Below, in pieces: positions 50,395 to 62,894 of a stretch of DNA of 64,000 bases; position 1 is the stretch's first letter, and the number at the start of each line of letters is the position of its first letter. A model generated the notes under the pieces. It saw only the letters and a list, made by a program, of their open reading frames with translations. It was not told the origin of the DNA and made no database searches. Source of the stretch: Theocolax elegans. Taxonomy: Eukaryota > Arthropoda > Insecta > Hymenoptera > Cerocephalidae. The stretch is taken from contig CM047431.1 in assembly GCA_026168455.1 (NCBI GenBank), positions 25,452,965-25,516,964 on the forward strand. The letters run 5' to 3'. The position numbers and the translations under genes are program-made.

Positions 50395-51330
50395 ATACTT
50401 ACTAAATTGTAGTATTTTAGTTAACAACTTATTAAAATTTTGGATTATTTTAAACGGTTATAAATAAAACTTCAACTCCTAAAATTAATTTATTTAATGA
50501 CGAACGATCATCGCCAAAAGTTCTATGTCATTAATATTTTGTACTTTTAGAGTAATAAAACTTTCTTCTTAATTAAATTAATTTTTGTATTAGTTTTAAA
50601 GAATTATTTATAAAATTTTAGCGCTATATAAATAAAAACCTGTTTCTTCCATTTCTCCCGTGATTCGTAATTTGCACCCTCTTTCAAAATTTGCGTTTTA
50701 ATCCATAATTATATCCAATTTATTTTTACTATGCAGAGCCCAAATATTTATTTTGATTATTATAAACAAATTCATTTCTTAAATATCCTTCTGTTTCTAA
50801 TAAATACATACTTGTTTATTTAAAATATTGTGTTATATAAATATAAATTATCTACACACTTATATATCCATACAATTTTGAAATATTAATTTAAAAAATA
50901 TTTAAATTAAATGCTCCTAAATTAATAGTTTTCGAAAAACTTTTGAAATGTAATTCGTATTTTATATTGCCACTGTTAAAATTTGAATTTTCTTTTGCCA
51001 TTACTATTTATAATAGAATTATCTTAAAAACGCAATAATTAATGTATTCAATTTTTAATTTATTTTATATTTCACATATAGATATTTGGAAAAGTGTATG
51101 TTATACTGTGTAATATTTATTTCATCTTCAAATAATTTTGCATCTGTATTTAAATCATTACATTGAATTTTAGATCCGTTATTATTATTGAGTATATGTT
51201 TAAAAATTTTATGAGTTTTATCAAGAATGAGTAAACAAATACACATTCTTTCATGTTATGTTCACAACTTTTTTTTTGCGCACGGAAAAAATACATATAT
51301 TATGTATTCTTGAAAAAACAATTTTAAAAT
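50395..51330. repeat. 0.9-kb direct duplication, copy 1
   Basis: Matches 51945-52812 in the same orientation over almost its whole length, for example TTAATATTTTGTACTTTTAG, CATTTCTCCCGTGATTCGTA and GCGCACGGAAAAAATACATA in both. There are small indels and one larger internal difference near 51120-51200. Both copies end at microsatellite-like sequence. No coding domain recognised. Confidence 0.85.
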
Positions 51331-51944
51331 ATATATATATTATATAAATATTCCGCCGCACGCACACACACCCACATACATACATACATATATATACACA
51401 TATATGGGCTATTTCACGTCAAGTGGTACGATGAAAATTTTAAATCACTCCAAAATTTGAGAACAGGCTGGAAACATCTTCCAGAACATACAAAAAAAAT
51501 TTAAGTGTTAAAAATAATTTGCTTAAGAGTTATTCGACCATGAAAAGTGGATATTTTTCAATTTTTTAGAAAAATTTCTATTTTTAAAGCCATTTATCTC
51601 AAAATCTGTTGATTTTTTTGAAAAAAACATTACAAACAACTTTTGTTTAAATTAATCTTTAGAACTTATCTACCCTGGTTACATATCTTACTTTTAAAAT
51701 CTCGAAGAGATAGAATACCCGGACATATTGAATATCAAAAAAAAGGCTACCACACCATAATCGATTTTAATCTAACACCTCTCAAAAGTTCACATTTTTC
51801 GCGAGCTTTCGAATGGCTTGGGTTAGCTTATTCTTGGCTTATTATTGGCCAAGACCGCTGTTGTAAGTTATGCCTCATAAACCTCATAAAATCACTAATT
51901 TTCACGTATTTTAGGACATAACTTACACAAAAGGTGTATATATA
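51331..51944. other. Spacer between the direct copies; part of another repeat likely
   Basis: Begins with (TA)/(CA)/(CATA) microsatellite (51335-51405). Then GGGCTATTTCACGTCAAGTG, a sharp boundary that looks like the start of a DNA transposon. An open frame at about 51643-51921 has no recognisable domain. Confidence 0.4.
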
Positions 51945-52812
51945 TAATTGTAGTATTTAGTAAAAACCTATTAAAATTTTATATTATTTTAAACAGCTCT
52001 AAATAGAACTTTACCTCCTAAAATTAATTTAAGTCATCGCCAAGAGTTCTATATGTCATTAATATTTTGTACTTTTAGAGTAATCAAACTTTCTTCTTAA
52101 TTAAATTAATTTTTGTATTAGTTTTAAAGAATTATTTATAAAATTTTAGCGCTATATAAATAAAAACCTGTTTCTTCCATTTCTCCCGTGATTCGTAATT
52201 TGCACCCTCTTTCAAAATTTGCGTTTTAATCCATAATTATATCCAATTTATTTTTACTATGCATAGCCCAAATATTTATTTTGATTATTATAAACAAATT
52301 CATTTCTTAAATATCCTTCTTTTTCTAATAAATACATACTTGTTTATTTAAAATATTGTGTTATATAAATATAAATTATCTACACACTTATATATCCATA
52401 CAATTTTTAAATTTTGATTTGAATAATATTTAAATTAAATACTACTAAAATAATAATTTTCGAAAAACTATTGAAATGTAATTCGTATTTTATATTGCCA
52501 CTGTTAAAATTTGAATTTTCTTTTGCCATTACTGTTTATAATAGAATTATCTTAAAAACGCAATAATTAATGTATTCAATTTTTAATTTATTGTATATTT
52601 CACATATAGATATTTGGAAAAGTTTATGTTATACTTGATTAATATTTATTTTATTTTTTAAAAATTGTGCATATTTTTAAAAACATTACATTAAATTTTA
52701 GGTCCGTTTTTATTTTATGAGTTTTATCAGGAATAAGTAAACTAATACACATTCTTTCAAGTTATATTCACAACTTCTTTTTGCGCACGGAAAAAATACA
52801 TATATTATCTAT
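51945..52812. repeat. 0.9-kb direct duplication, copy 2
   Basis: Second copy of 50395-51330 (see there). It is followed directly by the large CA microsatellite. A direct repeat flanking 0.6 kb could be a tandem duplication or a pair of LTR-like repeats; no TG...CA ends are evident. Confidence 0.85.
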
Positions 52813-52825
52813 TCTTGAAAAAACA

Positions 52826-52841
52826 AATAACACGTACACAC

Positions 52842-52879
<38 letters not shown>

Positions 52880-53007
52880 ACGCACGCACGCACACACACA
52901 CATACACACACGCACGCACGCACGCACGCACGCACGCTTACACACACACATGCACGCACGCACACACACACACACACACGCACACACACACACACACATG
53001 CACGCAT

Positions 53008-53041
<34 letters not shown>

Positions 53042-53337
53042 GCACGCACGCACACACACACGCACGCACGCACGCACGCTCGCGCATACACACACACTTA
53101 TATATATGACATATATATATGACATATATATATGACATATATATATAACATATATATAACATATATATGACATATATATATATAACATATATATAACATA
53201 TATATCACATATATATATAACATATATATAACATATATATGACATATATATATAACATATATATAACATATATATATGACATATATATATATATATAACA
53301 TATATATGACATATATATATAAAACATATATATATAT
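52826..53337. repeat. Large compound microsatellite: (CA/CACG)n then (TATATGACATA)n
   Basis: 52826-53098 is CA repeat interspersed with CACG and CATG units. 53100-53337 is AT-rich with recurring ACATATATATGACATATATA and ACATATATATAACATATA units. Open frames through it (poly-Thr/His/Val/Cys) are repeat artefacts. Confidence 0.9.
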
Positions 53338-53358
53338 GTTGAATTCTGAATTCTTAGA

Positions 53359-53360
<2 letters not shown>

Positions 53361-53392
<32 letters not shown>
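53361..53392. repeat. (CGG)n trinucleotide repeat, about 10 units
   Basis: An uninterrupted run of CGG from 53361 to 53392 directly follows the AT-rich microsatellite and stands out against the AT-rich surroundings. No gene context is seen. Confidence 0.9.
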
Positions 53393-53393
<1 letters not shown>

Positions 53394-54535
53394 AATATTT
53401 ATATATTATAGAGAGATATATATATATTTTGTGACAACGTGCTTTGCACATGTCAAGAACGAGCGATAGAACCCCTGGCGAACACCTACCTACCCGTACA
53501 AGCTATACGAGTCCCTAGCTACACCTTCCTACCCATATACCCTTCCCTAGTTACCTACCCGCACATCAGCTAAATCCTGCCTACCCTCACATACTAAAAA
53601 CCCTCTCCCAAGCACGGCACACAAACACTGAGGTGGTCCTGGCGATGAGGACTTTGGGCGAGCTCAGATTATCAGGTAGGCTCCTCCGAGTCTGACACTG
53701 TAGGTAGGATACTCTAAGGAAGGCGATCACCAGGAAGCCTCCAGGACTCTTCGATGCCTCACAGGATAGCAGTCAAGGCGAAGAGGCAGTATCCAGGCAG
53801 TAAGCAGGAGAACCGCCAACGCCAACCAAGATACAGCTGTAAACAAAATACTTAATGAGAACAAATACGTATTAAGAGGGTAAGGAACAAGAAAGAGGAT
53901 AAAAAGCAATAGGCAGAAGACAAAGACAAGGAAATACATGTACAGCTGTATATAATCACTACAGGTGTACAAGGAACAGCATAGGACAAATTGAGATTAG
54001 GTTGCTGTACACAAACAACGTGTACATCCGACCTCTCGGATAAGCACGCTAACAGATACGCATACCTGCGTGAATCTCATGACCAAGTATTTACCTGGAG
54101 CCGTAGGCGGAACGGCTATCAACTACCGAAGTTGACGTCGTCGAGGAGAGAGGGGCGAGTCGACCCCAAGCAGCAATGCGGCGGTGGGTGAGTTTCGTAC
54201 CTGAAATTCACACCGTACTAATTAGTTGAAGAAGCAAGAAGGAACGAATCACTAGTTACCTGGAAGGAAGTTATACCGCTTCTCCAAGACGTAAACAGAA
54301 CCAGGTCACCATACACCATACAGCCGCTTTGCACCGGTACAGCCTGAATAAAGCGGTACTCGACTCGCTCGCGTGATGCGAGATCGAGTTGCCGCGCACG
54401 AGCACGTACTGCGTAGGCGCGCGGTATGAACGCGGCTATCGAGCACACCGATAGCCAGAGCTCTACGGACGGTCAATCCGACGACATCGACTTAGCAGCG
54501 AGCGATCAGAGCGAGTGCGAGTGAGCATAGAGTGC

Positions 54536-54570
<35 letters not shown>

Positions 54571-54775
54571 TAGCAGCGTCCCGACCAAGCGTCCCGGATT
54601 CTCCGCAAAAGGTTTGGTGTTTGAATACATCTCTCTGCTAGCGGTATCGCCGTGATAAATATAATTTTGTTATCATAATTTATTTGCAATGCTTTATGTA
54701 TTTGGTTATATATAGTTGTTTCTTTTTTTGGGTATGCTGAGTAATAGTATGTATAAAAACAATTCTTTTTTTTCC
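53393..54775. other. GC-richer region, no gene recognised; GA microsatellite
   Basis: Unusually GC-rich compared with its neighbours, with phrases such as CCTACC repeated at 53490-53590 and a (GA)n tract at about 54537-54567. Short open frames lack domains; one minus-strand frame (53727-53972) is hydrophobic. It may be LTR or U3-like sequence of an element related to G4, or an untranslated host region. I cannot decide. Confidence 0.35.
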
Positions 54776-55537
54776 CCTCCTTAACCCATACTGTTCGCGT
54801 GAAATATACATTTCGCGGCTTCTATACACATTCGCCGATCAGGTAAATTTCCATTACTAAACCGATCCTTTGTTCGAGTAAGAAACCGAGACCCCACGTG
54901 CTGACATGGAAAGTCCCGAGACGCCGACACGGGAATTCCTTTATGGTTAGGCTCATCGTCTGCTAGCACGGGCTAAAGGTGTTCATCTGTAGGCGCAATA
55001 AAGTTGACCGATGCACGGCTGCATGCTCATTACCTATCGTAATTGGCCCGATATAGACCAAAGGGCGCACGTGAAAGAGTAGAGGGCCAGATGGCGTATC
55101 TTCCCTCTCTCGTAACCTCCGTTTCATCCATAGGACCGGGTTGAGAAGCGGAGGTCAGTCTGACTTTAGTTGACATTCGAGTAACTTGCACTGGCAAGGC
55201 TTTTCTCCCATTATCTGAGAATAAACACTCGGTTCGTTTCGGCGAATAACTAAGTTTGGTTCACGCGCGTCCACTCGACCGTGAATGCAAATTAATGTGG
55301 ATTATACGCGAATCAGTGTGTGTGATCCTAATAGTTTGTGCGTGTAATAGTGACTAGCAGACGTTGCTAGGTGATATTCGCGGTTTGTCGACGGTGTGAT
55401 CACTGCCAACCGTTATCTGCGGCCGATCTTGCTGACGTCCAGGGACCGGAGATCGCCGCTTCACGCAGGAAGTCGATCGTGACCGAATCGAGACCTGTAC
55501 CGAACTATGCTACCCAGAACCGCGACAAGACTGCATC
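54776..55537 (+). mobile_element. Possible 5' LTR region of Gypsy element G4
   Basis: A GC-richer block upstream of a Gypsy gag. It includes an initiator-like AGTCTGACTTTAGTTGACAT near 55156, a polyadenylation-type GAGAATAAACACTC near 55220, and an end CTGCA at 55535 just before a primer-binding-site-like sequence. The start could not be fixed and no second LTR is in the window, so this is tentative. Confidence 0.4.
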
Positions 55538-55553
55538 TGGCGCCAGCACAAAG
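55538..55553 (+). promoter_or_regulatory. Possible primer-binding site of G4
   Basis: TGGCGCCAGCACAAAG begins TGG as tRNA-primed sites do and lies two bases after CTGCA, a plausible LTR end. The matching tRNA was not identified. Confidence 0.35.
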
Positions 55554-56956
55554 TACTTTCAGCGTGCGAATAATGTTTATAAGGTAGAACTACGTCGTAT
55601 ATATATATATATATTAAGTTTCCATGACGGTTTAGTGTATAATTAAATATAGAAATATTATTCTGTAAGATCGTAATCGTTTTATAGTTAAATCACTTAT
55701 ATTATATTGTATTATTAGTTTAGTAACTTACAATACCAAGTTTTTTCCCTACTTCAACTGGGGTTTTTTAATGCTGGTATATTTCTTATTTAACTAAATA
55801 AATATTGATTAATTTAACGTCAAATATTGTATTTTTCTTTATTATTTTAGACTAGAACGATCACCCATTACCTCATTTCCTACTCACGACTATTTATTTT
55901 GACTTGTAATAAAACACATACAGCTATATTAACTAAGTATTAATAAATTTTTTTTTTGAGTGCTTCTATAAGAGAATAATATTTTTATTATTTTTCTTGT
56001 AAATTGTAGTACATATAAAATTGATAACCAATTTTGCATTTTTTAGTTATATTAATAACTCGAAGCTGCTTTAATCATTATTTATTTTTTTTTCATAAGC
56101 ATATTAATTTCCTTTGGCTATATAATACATATTAATGCTATTTCATGTTCCCCTTGCTATTATCACGTTTGGTTAAATTGTGTTTTTGCTATATTAAACA
56201 ATTAAGGCTTATTGAATTAACAAACACATTTTGCTCGAATTATTTATTGATAGCCTAATAAATAATAATAATTGAATTTTGCTTATCCTAAATACCATTG
56301 CAACGAAAATTTAATTTCTCCTTAATTGCTCCCCGATAATAATAGTTAGTGTATATAAATTATACTGCATAATTTTTGTTTGTTGTTGTTTTGCTGCCTG
56401 CCTAACCCAGTTTATATTTTATTTATATAAGCACAATTTGCACGTCCCCTTGCAGATATACCCCAATATTTATTGATTTGAATAATAATAACAATAAATA
56501 TTTAAGGAATATTTTGGTGTATAAATAGAAGCTGTACATATTAGTTCCCAGAATAAATAACGCTGCATAATACATAATATAATAATTAATAATAAACATA
56601 TATATACATATTTTCCCGCTGTATTTCTTCCCGTACTGCCCAGCTGATAATAAAGCAAGCTTGTTTTTTTTTTTAGTTGTTTGTGGATTGCTTAGTGAAA
56701 AGTGAATCTGATTTACTTAGCTTAGCTTGAAAATTGTTTTTTTCTTTTCATTGGTATTTTTTGATTTTTGCTTGGTGTGTTTAATTTACATTAGATATAA
56801 TTAAACAAGAGCTAAGAAATTTCACTGCAATCGAGCTAAAAAGAGCTATTAGTAATAATATTTATTTAATTATTAATATAAATAAGCTACACTAAATTAA
56901 TCAAAATTTCTCACAACGGTGATGATCTTGATTTAATTTTGGGAGAAGACTTATCG
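55554..56956 (+). mobile_element. AT-rich leader of Gypsy element G4
   Basis: About 1.4 kb of AT-rich sequence without coding capacity between the possible primer-binding site and gag. A long AT-rich leader also occurs in G2, so this is probably leader rather than a separate intergenic stretch. Confidence 0.45.
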
Positions 56957-58822
56957 ATGTTCCAACCAGCAGTAGGTGCCGGTGTAATAAGACACAGCAT
57001 AAATAATACCAGTGCCGGTAGAAATTCGGTATACGCTAGTAAAATCGGAAAAAGCATAGACGCGGATATCAAAATTATTAGAGATAGGTTAGCTAAGTAC
57101 GAAATTAGACGTAATTTCGGACCATCGACTGCTGACAGGAATGCAGCAGTAGACGAAGCTAACCCGAATATAGAAACTGATTTTTCCCTAACAATGTCAG
57201 AACGAGAAAATATCCCCAATATTGCTATAGATACAGCTCCAGCAAGAAGTAGTAAAGCAAGACGAATGCTTTATATTCAATTGCCAAACGGTCAATCAAG
57301 AGGACAATACCGAGATCCAATCTCCATAAGTAATGAGAATTTGTTATCATTACCAGAAATGGAATACGGATCGGAAATGCAATCGGTTGTAAGGGAAAAC
57401 AGCAACGCGAGAGAAAATATGCAGAGAATAAATAACGAAAATTTAAGAGTAAGCAGCGCAGCTATTCGTCCTCAAGCACAATCTACAGCATGTAGATTGA
57501 GTTCACCGTCACCAGTCTGCAATAATTCGTGAATGAAATTAACGCACACAATACCAAGCTGAACAACAACACAGTTAAGCATAAATTCGACTTCGTATTA
57601 TCCCATCCATACATTAGCCCCTTCATCTCCCACCAACCCAAACCTCATAGCTAACCCATTTACCCAATATACAGCTCCAGTTACCACATACAGTGCCAAT
57701 ATTTATACAGATACCCGACCAAGATCTACCCAATCAATCCAACCCTCAGCTTTTCGCTCCTTTTCCCCTATTTCACTCGTACCAAGACCAGTCAGCTGAG
57801 CGGATACGCCACCGCAAAGCAATGCAGAACCCGAATTAGCGACCCAGGAGTCAAGAGTCAGACAGACACACGGAAACAGACATAACCCGAGAAGCAGCAC
57901 ACAATTGCGCAATGTACATAGGAATGTACAGAGTGTCCATTCGGAAGACGATGGAGTTACAGAACCCGACGTCCCAAAAGAGAAGACGCAAAATAATGAC
58001 AAAGAGCTCGAAAATAAATATGATGAACAATTCAGACGATTGGAGCAGCAAATACAGCAAATGCAGCAGTTATACAGCAAAATAATCGAAATACACAGCA
58101 CTCAGCAAAGTAACGAGCAGCAAAATAGACAGCATAACAGTTCACCAGTGCATCAGGAGAATAATGAAACGTATTCAATCCCAAATAACCCACACATACA
58201 GCCGCAGCAAAGTACGTTTAACCCAGCATTCAGGTATAGCCGTTCGTACGAAACAAGCTTAGAAGATGCTACCTTTATAAAAGAAAAAAGGACAGCACAA
58301 ATATTCTCACGCCACCATATCCAATTCAAGGGAGCGAAAAAGAATGATCCGGAGACATTCTTATCAAATCTTGAGGAATGTAGAGAAAGTTATGGTCTCT
58401 CGACTCAGGATATATTTAAAGCTTTGCCATCATTCTTAGATGACGAAGCATGGGAATGGTTTAGACGTGAGAAAAGCAGCTGGAAAGACTATTTAGATTT
58501 TGTAGATGCACTGAGACTACAATATGGAACAGAGGAAACGCAGAGCCAGCTTAGACAAGCTATTGAAAATCGCACACAAGGACCGAACGAGGATATTTCC
58601 ACATACCTCACTAAGCTAAGAGGCATGCTAGATCAGGTTAAACCAACAATACCTCAATCCGAACAGCTGGATAGAGCGTATCGGAACCTGTACCCTAGCT
58701 ATAGATCGAAAATCGAAAGACACCATTTCGATAATTTCATACAGCTGCAGCGACTTGGTAAAAAGGAGGAAGCAAGACGTTTAATGGATGAAACGTACAA
58801 ACCTCCACCAATTAACCTGTAG
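56957..58822 (+). pseudogene. Gypsy element G4 gag (frameshifted)
   Basis: N-terminal part from ATG 56957 (MFQPAVGAGVIRHSINNTSA) to 57532. A frameshift near 57535-57580 leads to a Pro/Ser/Thr-rich linker with one stop near 57800. Then come a Gln-rich coiled coil (FRRLEQQIQQMQQLYSKII) and a Retrotrans_gag capsid: HHIQFKGAKKNDPETFLSNL, DDEAWEWFRREKSSW, LRLQYGTEETQSQLRQAIEN, EDISTYLTKLRGML. It ends at a stop at 58822 without zinc knuckles or pol, so the element is truncated there. Confidence 0.8.
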
Positions 58823-59226
58823 CAGTGGTAACGTATTAACCTGCACCCTAATCCCCAGTGCAGCGTTACAATATATATATATATATATATATAAATATCA
58901 TACGTATTATATAAATAATAAATAGCCACCAAATGGCGGACGTTGAATGCCAGACGCCGGACGCTATTGAGGAAACATTTTCGTTATAGTAATGATTACA
59001 TATATGAAAATAAAAATTTAATTATCAATTAGAAATAATGTAATTAAAAAATTGAAATTTAATTATCAATTAGATATAATCTAATCAAAAATGAAAATCT
59101 AATTATTAATTAAAATGAAATTTTCATTAGTAGTTTTTAATTAACTATTTACAACACTGAAATATAATATATTAATAATAGGTAATAATAATCTTACTTA
59201 TTTGTAGAATAATTTTGTTGTCTATG
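58823..59226. other. Spacer with TA and AT-rich tandem repeats
   Basis: GTGGTAACGTATTAACCTGC lies near CCCCAGTGCAGCGTTAC, then (TA)n at 58861-58892. A roughly 45-bp AT-rich repeat (AATTTAATTATCAATTAGAT) runs from 59005 to 59110. No gene. Confidence 0.5.
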
Positions 59227-59866
59227 CAGTATGTTTAAAGGGATTAAGTTTTTTTCGATTTTGATGAACAAACCATGTATGTTTTTATTTGGCGACGATC
59301 CGATGCATATCCTCCAGCCACATCAGGCTATACCTTTATTAATAATATCAGTATCAACAATATTTTTCAAAACATCTTCTTATACATATTAGTAATTTTG
59401 TAGCAATTCTATTAAATTATAAATTATTTGTACTACTTACTATTGTGTCATTAGTATAAACGTATAAAACATATAATTAATAGCATCTCTGATGCGTCTC
59501 TCTATAATTGAAAACAAAATTAAGCAAATTTATTAAAAAACAAATATAATTTTGCCCAGAAATTGAGGTTATGTGTGATCTATACCTTTCCATAGTAGTA
59601 AAGTTCATAATTATACGTTTTATACGTTTATACTAATGATAAAATAGTAAGTAGTAAAAATAATTTATAATTTAATAGAATTGCTACAAAATTACTAATA
59701 TGTATAAGAAGATGTTTTGAAAAATATTGTTGATACTGATATTATAAATAAAGGTATAGCCTGATGTGGCTGGAGGATATGCATCAAAACGTTGCCAAAT
59801 AAAAACATACATGGTTTGTTCATCAAAATCGAAAAAAACCTAGTCCCTTTAATCTTACTTATTTTA
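59227..59866. mobile_element. Inverted Penelope-like terminal repeats, diverged copy
   Basis: 59236-59475 and 59625-59866 are inverted copies (AAACCATGTATGTTTTTATT, CATATCCTCCAGCCACATCA, GTATCAACAATATTTTTC). They are related to the termini of the Penelope-like element at 43.5-45.9 kb. The hammerhead positions survive as CTGATGTGG...CAAAAC (59761-59796) and its decayed mirror (59291-59326), with conserved bases lost. No coding sequence lies between them. Confidence 0.75.
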
Positions 59867-59884
59867 CACGATTAGATTAAATAA

Positions 59885-59965
59885 TAATTATGTCGGCGGG
59901 AGCGGGGAGAATACAATAAATACTCGAATTATTTAAAATGAAAATAAAAACATTTATTTGGATGC
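59885..59965 (-). mobile_element. Fragment resembling the G1/G2 LTR
   Basis: ATGTCGGCGGGAGCGGGGAG then AATACAATAAATACTC and AAAACATTTATTT match 1508-1580 of the G1 LTR (same orientation on the plus strand), including the identical GTCGGCGGGAGCGGGGAGAA. A short LTR fragment or a conserved LTR block of a related family. Confidence 0.6.
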
Positions 59966-60069
59966 TGTCTGCATGACACGTATATATGTCGTGTTCATTT
60001 ATTAAAAAACGTCCGTATATTCGAAAACCATTATGTATATAAAAAATTTTTTTTCAAATGTTTATTTAT

Positions 60070-60515
60070 TTATTTATTTTTTTATTCTTGATTTTGTGCC
60101 CTCTTTTTTCCTGGCACTTCCTACCGTTTATCCCCTGGGGGACTTTAACGGTGTCCACCTACCACCTATGTGTGGGTGCTTTATCCCTCCCTTAAAAACT
60201 CCACCATCTCGCATTCGCCCGGGGTTACGCCCGTGGATGAGGGAAACCTGTGAAACAGGGAAAACCTCACCCGAGATGGCCGGTGTATTCGAAACATTCT
60301 TTTTGGGTGTCAAAGTCACATTGCGTAGGCCTTGACACCGAAACCGAATGTTTCACACCTCCCGCTCACGTTGTGAAGTGTGAAAAAACACCTAACCCGC
60401 CACGAAAGCCAAGCGACCGAGAACGTCACCCATCCACTTGGGTACCGCGCTCAATACTGCTTAACTTCCGTGACCGGCCGAGGTGCGTCTCCGCCACTCC
60501 GCCACCGCGTCGGTC
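60070..60515 (-). mobile_element. 5S-rRNA-derived SINE with target-site duplication
   Basis: Flanked by TCAAATGTTTATTTAT at 60054-60069 and 60516-60531. On the minus strand the head (60515 to about 60405) resembles 5S rRNA: CTCGGCCGGTCACGGAAGTT, AAGCAGTATTGAGCGCGGT and TGGATGGGTGACGTTCTCGG, covering the internal promoter boxes. A body of unrelated sequence follows, and the 3' end carries AAAATCAAGAATAAAAAAAT and an (AAAT)n tail. This is the SINE3 layout: RNA polymerase III promoter of 5S type, LINE-mobilised. A simple 5S pseudogene would not carry the extra 330 bases inside the duplication. Confidence 0.8.
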
Positions 60516-60606
60516 TCAAATGTTTATTTATATTTCAATAATATAATTTGGCATCTAAAGAAACAAATGCTTATACACTGCCGTCCCCAACCTGTTAACA
60601 TACATA

Positions 60607-60790
60607 TTTAGCAAAAGGCAGTCTTAAGACTTCGAATACTCAGATCAATTCATATTACAGACGGTTAAAACCGACAAAAACATTCAAAATTTCTCGCCAT
60701 GCTATTTAAGAGGCACCCATACGATCAATCCTAATTAAATCGATCACGCAGACATCCCCCACCACAGCGCGAAATTTTGAATTACGTTAA
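60607..60790 (+). repeat. Penelope-associated dispersed module, copy 2
   Basis: AGCAAAAGGCAGTCTTAAGA, TTACAGACGGTTAAAACCGA, CGATCAATCCTAATTAAATC and CAGCGCGAAATTTTGAATTA repeat the landmarks of 44034-44218. Confidence 0.6.
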
Positions 60791-62377
60791 TTTATATATA
60801 AACTAAAAAACGATATATCATAATAAATTCAATAACAAAAAATGGACAAAATTTGTCAGGTTATATATTTAAAAATAATTTTAAAAAATTCTTCGAGTAA
60901 TAAACATATAATTATATAAAAATTATACAAAAAACTTTTGGTATAAATTAGTAAAAAAGATTTTTTTTTAATTGTAAAAATTAATAGTTAATTGTCATTA
61001 CATTTTTATATAAAAAACAATCATAAAAATTTACCGTGTTCCGCAACTTGAAATAGTATTTCGCGCATCGTTGATTCACATATTGCACATTAATCGTCGA
61101 TCGCTTTTGAGCACCCAATGAAACAGTTGCAAGGGGTTAATAGTTTTACTAGCCACAGATACCTCGCTCGCTAACGCTCACTCGGGTATATTTTGATTGG
61201 GCTTATTTCAAATGAGTACATTTAAAATAGATGCATTTAGTTTATTCGATTATTAAATTTTTTATTTTATATTCATTATATAATGCGTATTATTTTAAAT
61301 TATTATTATTATTATTATATAGTGTGTGTTATTAAAGTAGTCGATATTCCAAACGAGGGAACCGGAGAATCCGAGAACATCCAAAACGGGAGTTAGTTAG
61401 TTTCTTTTAGTTATGTCTATATAGTTATTTATGTATGCTACATTTGTAGGATATTATTATGCTTGAATTTTCAAAATAAATTATCATTTTTTTCAAAAAA
61501 AGTTATTTGACGTTTTTTTATAGAAGTTTTTGAAACCAAAATTTTTCTAGAACTTTTTTTTTTAAACTTCTTTTTAGAAAAGTTTTTTTCAAAAACCCAA
61601 GCACCCCTCACATGAAAAAACACATTTTGACGTTCTTATATTAAAGAAGGATTAATTACAAAACATTTTTCGAAGGGTCAGAGACCGGAGGCCTGATAGT
61701 ATAATATTAATTATTACATTATTATATATTTTAGACAAATCGGTCTATATGTATCGAGAAAACTATGACCTACCATTTTATCAAAATATCGGTAAAATAG
61801 GTCATTTTTGCCTGACCTTGTTAAAATGTATATGAGAATTGTCTTTACAAAATTGTGTGACATGTAAACTAATTATTTTGGAGCTGAGATGAGGAAAAGG
61901 TTTCATTTGATTGGTAGTATTGGCTAAATAATTTATATATGGTACATATAGATACAATTTTAATTGTACAATTTCAACAAATTTAAGTATTGAAATAATA
62001 ATTTTAAATACCTATTTTTACGACATTGGATATGAAAGTTAGGTGTATGATCGGTGTATTTGATGAAAAGTTGATGTCTTTTTCTATAGTCCAAGTCCTG
62101 TTAAACGGAGGGTCATTGTGATTTTTCGTGCACAGTTGATGATACTGGCTCTGTAAAATATATTTTTCCTTCCAGCGTTAGCCAACATATTAATGTTCAT
62201 TTTCAAGGTCATTTTCAAGGTCATTTCAAGGTTAGCTATCCATTTTTATGAAAATACTAAAAAAGTGAAAATGAAGAAATTTCAGATTTATCCTTACACG
62301 TTTAAACATAATTGTAGGATAATTTTAGGCAAACTACTTTTTACACCACAATAGCGCAGATATCAACTACATCAGAT
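60791..62377. other. No gene recognised; AT-rich
   Basis: AT-rich sequence with homopolymer runs. A three-fold TCATTTTCAAGG repeat lies at about 62197-62230. Short frames are without domains. Nothing else supported. Confidence 0.45.
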
Positions 62378-62637
62378 ACCCTGGAACATCTAAAAAATTC
62401 CAGAAATATCCCAGATATCCCGTGATTAATGCACATTCCCGGCATACCACAGAAATTCAAACAATATTCCAAATATCCCGTAATCAGTGCAGATATCCCG
62501 GAATACCTCAACAATTCCCGAACTGTCCAAGAAGTCTCGAAATTAGTACATATTCCTGGAATATCCCAAAAATCCCATAATTAGTACAGATATCCTGGAA
62601 TACCTCAAAAATTCCCGAAATATCCAAGAAATCTTAA
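62378..62637. repeat. Minisatellite, about 60-bp unit, about 4 copies
   Basis: Degenerate units of the form CAGATATCC(C/T)GGAATACCTC, A(A/C)AATTCCCGAA(A/C)T(A/G)TCC, AAGAAATC...AATTAGT follow one another from the CCCTGGAACATC near 62378 to the AAATCTTAA near 62637. No coding capacity. Confidence 0.75.
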
Positions 62638-62894
62638 ATACAATTAGTGTGTTGTAGGTAAAAGGTACGTACGTACGCAGACTGCCGATACTTTATAATC
62701 GAAAAACAAGTATAAGACAATTATCTAAAAAATCATAATAGACTTAAAATTTTCCTTATACCAATGCAATCACATTGGATTTATAAAAAATCATATTTAT
62801 TAATTTCTTTTCCCAGGATAAGGGTTTTTTTACAGAAATTGTTACATTCCACTTATAAAACTTTTAATTTTATGTAGAAGATGTAGATTAACAT

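Noticed and set aside
52768..53135. Long open frames on both strands in the CA-rich region
   Set aside because: They are Thr/His or Val/Cys runs produced by the CA/CACG microsatellite, present in several frames at once, with no start context or domain.
53727..53972. Membrane protein exon on the minus strand
   Set aside because: Hydrophobic but without homologous pattern, splice context or codon evidence; T-rich DNA read on one strand gives such frames by chance.
60405..60515. Functional 5S rRNA gene
   Set aside because: Only the central boxes match well, terminal stems do not, and the segment is inside a 446-base unit with its own tail and target duplication, so a SINE fits better.
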